Positions 51,651 through 58,975 of a stretch of DNA of 64,000 nt are shown one piece after another; the first letter of the stretch is position 1; every line of letters starts with the position of its first letter. A model generated the notes under the pieces. It ran no database searches, was not told the DNA's origin, and saw only the letters and a list, made by a program, of their open reading frames with translations. The position numbers and the translations under genes were made by a program. The stretch is from Egicoccus halophilus (GTDB taxonomy: Bacteria > Actinomycetota > Nitriliruptoria > Nitriliruptorales > Nitriliruptoraceae): positions 1-64,000 of the forward strand of contig NZ_CP036250.1 of the NCBI RefSeq assembly GCF_004300825.1, in the 5' to 3' direction.

Positions 51651-52047
51651 CGCAGTGGGCGGTCGAGCTCCGCCGCGAAGAAAGTTGCTGACGACTTCAA
51701 GATCGAGTTCGCGCGCCGAAGCTCACGGACCTCCTGCTCCAGCTCGGCGATCCTCGCCTTGTCCGCCGACGTTGTCCCCGCAGCGGCGCCGGCGTCGATG
51801 TCGGCCTGCTTGACCCAGCCGCGCACGGACTCGACCCCGTAGCCGAGCTGATCGGCGACCCGCTTGACCGTGCCCTGCGAGGTGCCGAGCTCCTCCCGGA
51901 GCGCATGCACCATCCGGACCGCCTGCTCCTTCTCCCGCGGCGTGTAGCGCCGCGACTGCGGCTTGCCTGAACTCCCCATCGTGGACATAGCTCCTCCTTG
52001 GAAACCAAGGTTAGGAGCCTCCACCAGAACCAGGGTGGATCAGGTTC
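50748..52047 (-). mobile_element. IS3-family element B, abutting element A
   Basis: orfA and orfB of a second, unrelated IS3 subgroup on the minus strand start right beside element A's right end. The outer end lies near 52047, where an IS110 transposase reading stops making sense. Inverted ends are not clear enough by eye to fix the borders exactly. Confidence 0.65.
51647..51988 (-). CDS. IS3 element B OrfA
   Basis: 113 residues: HTH segment RRYTPREKEQAVRMVHALREELGTSQGTVKRVADQLGYGVESVRGWV, then a coiled coil KARIAELEQEVRELRRANSILKSSATFFAAELD, typical of the OrfA of the IS51/IS407-like groups. AAGGAGGAG precedes the ATG at 51986-51988. Stop overlaps the OrfB start. Confidence 0.88.
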   Translation of the reverse strand: MSTMGSSGKPQSRRYTPREKEQAVRMVHALREELGTSQGTVKRVADQLGYGVESVRGWVKQADIDAGAAAGTTSADKARIAELEQEVRELRRANSILKSSATFFAAELDRPLR

Positions 52048-52705
52048 GGGTCATCGCCGAACTCAGCGAGCACCCGGGCGCCGAGGATCATCCCGAGCCC
52101 TGGCAGGGAACGGATGATCGTGGCGTCCGAGTGCGCCTCAAAGTGTTCGCTCAGTTGTTGCTCGAGCTGGCCGATCTGGGTCTGCAGCGTGTCGATCACC
52201 GCAACCAGAGAGGCCAGGGCGGTGCCCATCGCATCAACGACGAGCACCGGTGCTTCGAGCTGCTCGCTGCGCAGCGCGGTCTGGATCTCGATGACGCGCT
52301 TCTCGATGTTGCGTTGACGGCCGCCACGCCGTAGCGCCGCAGCGATCTTCGAACGTGACAGCCGCCGACCCTGAATCGGGGTCGGGACCACCTTCAACAC
52401 GGCACATCGCTCGACGACAGATCGGGGAACGCCTCGAGCGCGCCCGGGGAGAACTCCCGCAGCGCGGAGCGCAGCTGGTTGGTCTGCCGCTGCCGGGTCC
52501 ACACCAGGCCCTGATGGGCCCGCGCCAGCGTCTTGACCGCTTCAGCCAACTCGCTGTCACCAGCGACCGGCCGGTGATTGTGACGGTCGGTACGGGTCAG
52601 ATCGGCCAGCACCTTGGCATCCCCCGGATCGGACTTCGCGCCCGAGGTCGAATGCCGGGTCCGGTAGCTGCGGACAGCTCTCGGTCCGAATCGGCGAGCC
52701 TAATG
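52040..52705 (-). pseudogene. IS110 transposase N-terminal and central fragment
   Basis: Minus-strand translation gives YRTRHSTSGAKSDPGDAKVLADLTRTDRHNHRPVAGDSELAEAVKTLARAHQGLVWTRQRQTNQLRSALREF, part of the DEDD domain, a one-base shift near 52400, and then TIIRSLPGLGMILGARVLAEFGDDPN of the C-terminal domain. The start is missing and the frame breaks into IS3 element B at about 52045. The missing C-terminal end is probably the fragment at 49013. Confidence 0.8.
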
Positions 52706-52752
52706 GGTGTCGACCGTCCGGCGTTGGTGCATGCCCGACGCCGCACCGCTGC

Positions 52753-52774
52753 CGACACGGCCGAGGCCGTGTCG
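52753..52774 (-). terminator. stem-loop after the Rieske operon
   Basis: CGACACGGC, loop CGAG, GCCGTGTCG gives a perfect 9-bp stem 80 bases downstream of the last gene of the Rieske operon and just before the IS110 debris. It is a reasonable end of that transcript. Confidence 0.55.
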
Positions 52775-52853
52775 CCGAGCGCGGCACACGACAACGGACC
52801 CACGAAACCAGTTGACCGTCACGGGCTGGGGCGCGGGTCCGGGCCACGGAAGG

Positions 52854-53186
52854 TCAGGGACGCCTGCCGCGCCAGGGGTGGGGGTCATTGCCGCGCGAAC
52901 GGAAAAGCGCGGCGATGCGGTTCCAGAACATCTCCGGCTCGATGAACAGCACGTCACCCTCCTCGGAGCGCACCGCGACGGGGTCGCCCCACGCATCGGG
53001 GTCGCGGTGGGCATCGTCGGGGGCCGCGGCCGCGGAACCCGGGATGGCTTCCATGTCGTTGAGGAAGTCCGCGATCGCCTCCGGGTCGGCGAACCATGCC
53101 TGGACGACGGCGTTCGATCCGCCGTCCACCATGACGAGCGTGTTCTCGTCCTCATGGTGGCTGCGCCACTCAATGCGTCGTGAAAT
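52854..53186 (-). CDS. small unknown protein at the end of the Rieske operon
   Basis: I do not recognise this protein of about 110 residues. Reading RIEWRSHHEDENTLVMVDGGSNAVVQAWFADPEAIADFLNDMEAIPG, it looks like a compact alpha/beta domain, with a C-terminal EEGDVLFIEPEMFWNRIAALF. No ATG fits the full conserved-looking frame: ATT at 53184-53186 (or ATC at 53189) lies behind GAAGGGG and follows the beta-subunit stop by a few bases, while the first ATG at 53130-53132 would remove the RIEWRS segment. It is the fourth gene of the oxygenase operon, so a chaperone, ligand-binding or regulatory role there is possible. Confidence 0.6.
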   Translation of the reverse strand: MSRRIEWRSHHEDENTLVMVDGGSNAVVQAWFADPEAIADFLNDMEAIPGSAAAAPDDAHRDPDAWGDPVAVRSEEGDVLFIEPEMFWNRIAALFRSRGNDPHPWRGRRP

Positions 53187-53200
53187 GATCGCGCCCCTTC

Positions 53201-53746
53201 TCAGAAAAACGTGTTGATGACCTTGGCCAGGAGCACGTTCTGGGCCAGCAGGATCTTGCGCTTCGCCACCTTGAAGCCGGTTCCCGGGTCGCGACGCAGG
53301 ATGTCGTAGCGGCGCCCGACGAAGTGATTCACCTCGTCCGCCAACCGGTTCTGGTAGCAGAAGAACTTGCTGTTGACGTGCAGTTCGTCCCCATCGACTT
53401 CGACGATCTCGACGTTCGTGACGATGTGTTCGAACCTCGAGACGGGTTCCTCAGCCCAGTGGACGCCGGTGTTCAGCTGTCGAATCCGACCGGTGAGGAT
53501 GTCCTTGCCTTCGTCGAAGTACGAGATCTCGTTCTCCGGGTCGGACTCCTCCAGATCCCAGTCGTTGTACTTGACGTTGCGACGGATCGGCGCGAAGTAG
53601 TGGATGTCCTCGGCGAGCAGGTCGAGCCACTCGGTCAACCGCCGCTCGTCCAGCAGGCGTGCCTCGAGGAACAGGAAACGCTCGACCTCCAACTGCAGTT
53701 CGGGCGTCACGGCCGTCGTCGGCGGAGCTTGCTTGAGATCTGTCAC
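53201..53746 (-). CDS. aromatic ring-hydroxylating dioxygenase beta subunit
   Basis: The 181 residues form the cone-shaped SnoaL-like small subunit of Rieske oxygenases: VERFLFLEARLLDERRLTEWLDLLAEDIHYFAPIRRNV at the start, TGVHWAEEPVSRFEHIVTNVEIVE in the middle and NSKFFCYQNRL, GRRYDILRR, KVAKRKILLAQNVLLAKVINTFF at the end. The beta subunit supports the alpha3beta3 hexamer and does not carry metal. The ATG at 53744-53746 overlaps the stop of a small gene (ATGA). Operon: alpha, small unknown, beta, small unknown. Confidence 0.92.
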   Translation of the reverse strand: MTDLKQAPPTTAVTPELQLEVERFLFLEARLLDERRLTEWLDLLAEDIHYFAPIRRNVKYNDWDLEESDPENEISYFDEGKDILTGRIRQLNTGVHWAEEPVSRFEHIVTNVEIVEVDGDELHVNSKFFCYQNRLADEVNHFVGRRYDILRRDPGTGFKVAKRKILLAQNVLLAKVINTFF

Positions 53747-54003
53747 TTCGCGTCCTCCCCAGGGATCGAGACAACCGAGTCGACGTCGGAGTAGAAGACG
53801 GTTTCTTCCTCGCCAACCCGCGCTGGATCATTCGGGTCGGACGTGACTTCGATCATCACGAACGCACCGTCACCGGGGTTGGCGAGGATCTTTCCCTCCG
53901 ACCCGTCGGTCATCCTGAGCGTGAGCCCTTCAGGCAGATCACGGAACACCTCGGCCCCGTGCATGCCTTTCAGGTTGTAGTCGTTGTCGGCGCTTGCGCC
54001 CAT
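53743..54003 (-). CDS. 86-residue unknown protein between Rieske alpha and beta genes
   Basis: I do not recognise it. ATG at 54001-54003 (behind GGGAGTAG) gives MGASADNDYNLKGMHGAEVFRDLPEGLTLRM, then DGSEGKILANPGDGAFVMIEVTSDPNDPARVGEEETVFYSDVDSVVSI. It is acidic, beta-rich, with no cysteines, so it is not a ferredoxin. It lies 60 bases after the alpha gene and overlaps the beta start by four bases, so its product should be made in step with both. A structural or assembly role is a guess. Confidence 0.65.
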   Translation of the reverse strand: MGASADNDYNLKGMHGAEVFRDLPEGLTLRMTDGSEGKILANPGDGAFVMIEVTSDPNDPARVGEEETVFYSDVDSVVSIPGEDAK

Positions 54004-54063
54004 CCATCTACTCCCGGGTGGCATCGTCTCGGCGCCGCACGCCGTGACGGCAGCGGTTTGCAT

Positions 54064-55452
54064 TCACCAGATGCGGTGGTTGGCGTCGGCGAGCGCGGGG
54101 TAGAGCTCGTCCCACGTCTCCGCCTCCATCATGGCGACCCAGCGACTGAACCGCGCTCGATGAGCCTCTTCGGTCCTGTGGTCGTTGAAGACGAGCCCCG
54201 GGTGCATGTCCTCGCGGGTCTTGCCGCGGCCCAGGCCGTTCGCGAAGTTGTAGTTCCACTTCTGGGCTTCCGCGCCGAGGCTGGCCGGGTAGACGTAGTT
54301 CCAGTTCTCCATGTCGTCCGACTCGGTACAGCCGGTCGGCCCGTTGTAGCGCATCACGTAGTGCCGGACGGCGTCCTTGACGACTTTCGGCGCGTTCTTG
54401 TCGACACCGAAGAGGCTCCAGCGCTCGACCACACCGAGTTCGTGCGGATGCCAGATCCGCCACCGCCACGCATCCATGATGAAGTTCGGGAAGACGCAGA
54501 TGTGCCCGGCGTCGTGGCCGGAGGCCGGAGCGATCCGGTCCTTGTACTTCTGCTGCTTCTTCTGATGCATCTCGCGGAAATAGTCGTCGACGCCCTCCTC
54601 GTACCAGCCGTCGACGTAGTCGGCGACCCCTGGCACGTGGTAATCCGTCCACGCTCCGCCGTGGCCGAGGTTGTGGTCACCGACCACGTAGGTCGTGTTG
54701 GGCAGCAGGTTGCGTTTCTTCTGCCGCTCGCCGCCTGCCAGAGTGCGCATCGGGCCGATTGCTGCCGCGTTGACACTGCGGTGCGTCAGCGCGGCGTGCT
54801 CCGGGTCGCGCGACGACGTGAAGGCCGGCACCTTCCAGTTGGTCGGCAACCGCCACCGCTGCCACGGCTTGAAGACCTCGAGACCGTTGTCCTCGCCGTC
54901 GCTGCCCTCGCACATGTAGCGCACCGCTTCGGCGAACGGTCCGAGATAGTCCTCGAAGGATGGCGCGTCCTTGTCCCATGTCGCCCACAGGGTGCCGTAG
55001 TAGTTCTTGAATTGTGCGACCTCGACGAGGCTCCACTCGTCCTTGTTGAGCGCGCCGGCGTAGGAGTCCGGGTGCTTCTGACCCGCGGCGCCGACGAGCG
55101 TGCCCTTCGAGTCGTAGGTCCAGGCATGGAACGGGCAGGTGAAAACCAGCGCGTTGCCCTCGTCGTAGCGGCACACCTTCTCGCCACGGTGGCGACAGCT
55201 GTTGAGGAAGGCACGGATCTGCTTGTCCTTGCGATCCCGTACGAGCAGCACCTCCTCGGTGCCCATCCTGGTCAGCACGAAGTCGCCAGGGTTGGGCACG
55301 AGCGTCTCATGGCCGAGGAAGAGCCAGCAGCGACGGAAGATCCGCTCCTGTTCCTGTCGGAAGATGTCCTCCCGCGTGTAGAGCTCGCGGCTGATCGTGC
55401 CGTTCTCGGCATCGATCAGCCCTCGCAGCGAGTCGGTCCTTGTCGCGGGCAT
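54064..55452 (-). CDS. aromatic ring-hydroxylating dioxygenase alpha subunit (Rieske)
   Basis: Catalytic subunit that adds O2 to an aromatic ring to give a cis-dihydrodiol. The 462 residues carry the Rieske [2Fe-2S] ligands C86-R-H88 (NSCRHRGEK) and C106-P-F-H109 (TCPFHAW), and the mononuclear iron motif D216-x2-H219-x4-H224 in SRDPEHAALTH. ATG at 55450-55452 follows GGAGG. The C-terminal half is rich in aromatic residues (DAWRWRIWHPHEL). Reductase and ferredoxin genes are not in this operon, so electrons come from elsewhere. With Pht4- and Pht5-type partners in the region, a phthalate-like substrate is likely. Confidence 0.92.
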   Translation of the reverse strand: MPATRTDSLRGLIDAENGTISRELYTREDIFRQEQERIFRRCWLFLGHETLVPNPGDFVLTRMGTEEVLLVRDRKDKQIRAFLNSCRHRGEKVCRYDEGNALVFTCPFHAWTYDSKGTLVGAAGQKHPDSYAGALNKDEWSLVEVAQFKNYYGTLWATWDKDAPSFEDYLGPFAEAVRYMCEGSDGEDNGLEVFKPWQRWRLPTNWKVPAFTSSRDPEHAALTHRSVNAAAIGPMRTLAGGERQKKRNLLPNTTYVVGDHNLGHGGAWTDYHVPGVADYVDGWYEEGVDDYFREMHQKKQQKYKDRIAPASGHDAGHICVFPNFIMDAWRWRIWHPHELGVVERWSLFGVDKNAPKVVKDAVRHYVMRYNGPTGCTESDDMENWNYVYPASLGAEAQKWNYNFANGLGRGKTREDMHPGLVFNDHRTEEAHRARFSRWVAMMEAETWDELYPALADANHRIW

Positions 55453-55742
55453 ACGGGGCACCTCCAGACGACCAGCAGGGTCAACGGTCCTACATTCGTA
55501 CCTTGCAATTACCATAGCGACCCGTCCCACCGTTGCCAACCACAGCGACGGCGCTGTGCCCCTGCTCGCGCGGGCGGATGCGGCGAGCGCGTCGCGTGCG
55601 GTCTCGCATGGTCTAGGGTTCAGACCAGATGCGTCGCCACGGGGTCTCGGCCCGGCGCCGTGCGGGACCGTCGCACCCTCGGTCCGGGCCGGTGGACGCA
55701 CCGGACACCACACGCTCCTGGCCGCGGCTGGTGGGAGGACGC

Positions 55743-56972
55743 ATGGGTCGGCGCGACACGCCAATGCGCAACGCCAACTTCCTGCTGTACTTCGCTGGCG
55801 TCGTGTTCTCCGAGATCGGTGTGCGAGGCACGCTGGCGATCAACCTGTACCACGTGTACCTGTTGACCGAATCCAGCCTGTTCGTCGGGCTCGTGGGCCT
55901 GTTCCAGTTCCTGGCCGTCATCACCCTCGGCCCGCTCGGGGGAGCGCTGGCCGACCGGATCGACCGGCGCCGACTCGTCCAGGTCATGCAGGCGGGGTCG
56001 TTCGTCACTAGCGCCGGGCTCGCGCTGGTCACCTGGCTCGGCGTCGTCGAGCCGTGGCACATCTACCTGGCCGTGCTCTTGAATGCCACGGCAGCCGCCT
56101 TCGACAATCCGGCTCGGCGCGCACTCATCCCGAACCTGGTCCCCCGCCACCAGCTCGTCCAGGCGTTCGCGCTGGTGACACCCGCCCGGGAGCTGTCGTT
56201 CATGATCGGTCCCGCGCTGGGCGGCATCCTGGTCGCGGTCCACGGACCGGAGCTGATGTACGCGTTCGACGCGCTGTCGTACCTGTTCCTGATCGTCGCG
56301 CTAGCCGTGCTCAGGCTCAAGCCGGGCGACAAGCCGACCACGCGAGCGCCGTTCATACGGAGCGTCGGGGCGGGGTTCTCCTACGTGCGGCGTCGTCCCA
56401 TCATCGGCCAACTGCTCGGCCTCGACGTGATCGCGACGTTGTTCGGGGCGTATCGGGCGATTCTCCCGGAGCTCGCTGAGGATGTCTTGCAGGCCGGAGC
56501 CACGGGGTATGGGCTGTTGTCGGCGGCTGTCCCGGCTGGTGCACTGTTGGGCTCGTGGTTCGTCTATCGAAATATCCAGCACCTTCACGGCGGCCGGCTG
56601 GTGCTCTGGTCCGTCGCCGGGTACGGACTCGCCTGCGTCGCACTCGCGCAGGCGCCGATCCTGTGGCTCGCACTCGCAGCCGCGGCTGCCATCGGCGCGA
56701 TGGACGCCATGGGCTCGACGGTCCGACAGGCGGCCATACAGGTCGAGATTCCGGACGACATCCGGGGCCGCATCACGGCCATCCAGCAGATTGCGACCCG
56801 TGGCGGACCGTCGCTCGGGATTCTCAACGTCGGGGCGGTCGCCGGCGTGATCGGACCGGTCCTGGCCCTGTCGATCGGCGGTCTCGTGCCCGTCGCCGTC
56901 GCCGGACTGGCCGCTCGAGCCAGCCGCACGCTCCGCGCCTACGACGTCCCGACGTCGGAAGCTGAGGGTTGA
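55743..56972 (+). CDS. MFS transporter of the EntS-like group
   Basis: 409 residues, 12 helices. NFLLYFAGVVFSEIGVRGTLAINLYHVYLLTESSLFVGLVGLFQFLAV, GPLGGALADRIDRRRLVQVMQ with the A loop, and FDNPARRALIPNLVPRHQLVQAFAL are typical of the MFS_3 (enterobactin exporter-like) group, mostly drug and siderophore exporters. GGGAGG precedes the ATG at 55743. It diverges from the Rieske operon with a 290-base gap, so it may export an intermediate or, less usually, import the substrate. Confidence 0.87.
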   Translation: MGRRDTPMRNANFLLYFAGVVFSEIGVRGTLAINLYHVYLLTESSLFVGLVGLFQFLAVITLGPLGGALADRIDRRRLVQVMQAGSFVTSAGLALVTWLGVVEPWHIYLAVLLNATAAAFDNPARRALIPNLVPRHQLVQAFALVTPARELSFMIGPALGGILVAVHGPELMYAFDALSYLFLIVALAVLRLKPGDKPTTRAPFIRSVGAGFSYVRRRPIIGQLLGLDVIATLFGAYRAILPELAEDVLQAGATGYGLLSAAVPAGALLGSWFVYRNIQHLHGGRLVLWSVAGYGLACVALAQAPILWLALAAAAAIGAMDAMGSTVRQAAIQVEIPDDIRGRITAIQQIATRGGPSLGILNVGAVAGVIGPVLALSIGGLVPVAVAGLAARASRTLRAYDVPTSEAEG

Positions 56973-57000
56973 CCCATCGGCCGTGCCGTCGGCGAGGCCG

Positions 57001-57738
57001 TCACGCCTCGCCGGCGAGCTGGCGGTAGCCCGTCCAGTTGGCGAGCACTCCGGCCTGCCCACCGGCGGCGCCGAACGGTCGATCCGGATCCAACGGCTTG
57101 GCAATGGCCGCGCGCTCCTCCTCTGGCAGCTCCGGAGGTTCGCCGCCCAGCAGGTACGCCTTGTAGGTGATGTCCGTCAATTCCTTCAGTACGAGGGTGT
57201 CCACCGCGGCTTCCTCGATACTGCCACCGGCGACGGCGACACCGTGGGCGCGCATGAGGCACGCCCGCCGGTCGCCGAAGAACTCGGCGAACTCACGGCC
57301 ACGGTCGTGGTCACTGACCGTCAGGCTGTTCGGGTAGGTGGGGATGCCCTCTGCCGCCATGCGACCACCCTGGCCGTACGCACCGTAGATCGTGCGCAAC
57401 GGAAGATCGTGTATCGTGAGCAGCAGCGCCGACTCCGGATGCATGTGCACCACCGACTCCACGTCGGGGCGTAGGCGATAGATCCACGCGTGCAGGAAGC
57501 TCTCGCTGGGCGGACGCACGTCGGGGTCCCCGTCGACCTGTTCCACGTCGAAGCTGACGCTGATGATGTCGCTGGCCTGTGTGTCGCGCAGCCCTGCCTG
57601 TCCCTTGCCCTTCCCCTTGATGAGCATGCTGTCGTCCCCCGCTCGCACGCTGACATGCCCGTACGCCCCGTGTGTCGCGTCGAGTTTTCCCAACACGCGG
57701 CAGGCCGTCGCGACGCGTTCGATCTGATCCGGATCCAT
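57001..57738 (-). CDS. class II aldolase/adducin family protein (copy 2), decarboxylase-like
   Basis: 245 residues: ATACRVLGKLDATHGAYGHVSVRAGDD, PPSESFLHAWIYRLRPDVESVVHMHPESALLLT with two His ligands and ACLMRAHGVAVAGGSIEEAAV with the third; the fold is the zinc class II aldolase. It follows the Pht4-like dehydrogenase by 46 bases and ends the GntR-headed operon. In actinobacterial phthalate pathways, a protein of this fold decarboxylates 3,4-dihydroxyphthalate to protocatechuate, which would fit. An aldolase in a ring-cleavage route is the alternative. ATG at 57736-57738. Confidence 0.87.
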   Translation of the reverse strand: MDPDQIERVATACRVLGKLDATHGAYGHVSVRAGDDSMLIKGKGKGQAGLRDTQASDIISVSFDVEQVDGDPDVRPPSESFLHAWIYRLRPDVESVVHMHPESALLLTIHDLPLRTIYGAYGQGGRMAAEGIPTYPNSLTVSDHDRGREFAEFFGDRRACLMRAHGVAVAGGSIEEAAVDTLVLKELTDITYKAYLLGGEPPELPEEERAAIAKPLDPDRPFGAAGGQAGVLANWTGYRQLAGEA

Positions 57739-57784
57739 GAGAAGTCCTCGCCGTTTGGAGCGTTCGATTCGGTCTGTCTGAGAC

Positions 57785-58975
57785 TTAGTGCTCCAGGCTG
57801 CGTAAGGGCGCATCGTCCGTGAGAAACCCATCTGCGGTGAACGCTTGGTGCTGTAACTGCACTGCTTCGCCCACCATTGCGGACTCGCGGACCGCCACGC
57901 AGAGTTCCAGGCACGCCAGCCCCCATGATCCGTCGTGCGCGGGTGCCGTGCCGTGCCGGATCGCCTCATGCAGTTCGGCCACGATCAAATCGGTGCCCGC
58001 AGGCCCGTCGACCGTCACGCGCCGACGCCCGGAACGTCCGTAGACCCAGGCCGATCCGTTCGGCGCGGTCCGGACGTCACCAGCTCCACACATCGCGAAG
58101 GAGAACCCGTACAGGTCCTCGAGCAACTCCGGCGCGCGCGGGTGGCCGACCGTCTGCTTGAGCCGGTACTCATCCGCACCGGCCTGCATGTGCTGTCGGT
58201 AGGTGCGGTGCGTGGCGCCGATCAAGCCTGGGGGAAGCAGGCCGGCCGTGAGTTCGTCCGACCGAAAGCGGTCGTACCCGCTGTACACCGAGGTGGCCAT
58301 CGAGCCGTCACTACACTCGATCCACGCCGAGTAGGCCCCCTCGCCGGGAAGCTCATCGGCCAGGTCGCCGACCCAGCCGCGCAGCCGGACCGGCGCACTC
58401 GGCAGCAGGCCGCGCAGGATGTCGAACTCGTGGGCGCCCTGCCGCAATACGACACCACCGACGGCCGGATCGCGTTCCTCGGCTGCCCGCCAGCGGTACA
58501 TCCAGTCCGAGAAGTGCAACCGGCTCGTCCATCGAGGCGTTCCGATGTCCCCCCGGCGAATGGCCGCACGCATGGCGAGGACCTCACGATCCGCGCTGCG
58601 CTTGTGGTTCACCATCAGGACACCATCGTGCCGACGGGCCTCGGCGATCATGTGGACGGCCTCGTCCAAATCGAGAGCGATCGGCTTCTCGACGAGGACG
58701 CTGGCGCCAGTCGCTAGCGCCTGCACCGACAGGTCGTGGTGTGTCCTCGTCGGCGTCGCGACATAGACGACGTCGGGTTCGACGTCGTCTAGCATGCGAT
58801 CCATCGAATCGTAGGCGCCGCTGCCGAACTTCTCCTCGAACTGGTGCCGTGCCAGCTGGGACGGGTCGACACACGCGCGGATGTCGAAGCCGCCGTGCGC
58901 GAGGAAGGCGCGCTCGACGGGGGCCACGGCGAGCCCGTACCCCACGATCGCGACGCGCAGTGCGTCACCCATCAA
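57785..58975 (-). CDS. Gfo/Idh/MocA oxidoreductase, Pht4-like dihydrodiol dehydrogenase
   Basis: 396 residues. Rossmann domain VAIVGYGLAVAPVERAFL, VVYVATPTRTHHDLSVQALATGASVLVEKPIAL (the EKP motif), then GGVVLRQGAHEFDILRGLLPSAPVRLRGWVGDLADELPGEGAYSAWIECSDGSMATSVYSGYDRFRSDE, which follows Pseudomonas Pht4 (phthalate 4,5-cis-dihydrodiol dehydrogenase) closely in layout. It would oxidise the Rieske product to a dihydroxyphthalate-like acid with NAD(P). It starts inside the end of the molybdenum-subunit gene (11-base overlap). A different member of the family could be a sugar oxidoreductase, but the context supports the aromatic role. Confidence 0.84.
   Translation of the reverse strand: MMGDALRVAIVGYGLAVAPVERAFLAHGGFDIRACVDPSQLARHQFEEKFGSGAYDSMDRMLDDVEPDVVYVATPTRTHHDLSVQALATGASVLVEKPIALDLDEAVHMIAEARRHDGVLMVNHKRSADREVLAMRAAIRRGDIGTPRWTSRLHFSDWMYRWRAAEERDPAVGGVVLRQGAHEFDILRGLLPSAPVRLRGWVGDLADELPGEGAYSAWIECSDGSMATSVYSGYDRFRSDELTAGLLPPGLIGATHRTYRQHMQAGADEYRLKQTVGHPRAPELLEDLYGFSFAMCGAGDVRTAPNGSAWVYGRSGRRRVTVDGPAGTDLIVAELHEAIRHGTAPAHDGSWGLACLELCVAVRESAMVGEAVQLQHQAFTADGFLTDDAPLRSLEH

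Noticed and set aside
53743-54003. Ferredoxin for the Rieske oxygenase
   Set aside because: The protein has no cysteine and therefore cannot hold an iron-sulfur cluster.
55480-55520. A further copy of the AAGGTTATACCTT operator at the Rieske promoter
   Set aside because: Only a half site (TACCTT) with no matching left arm is present, which is not enough to call.
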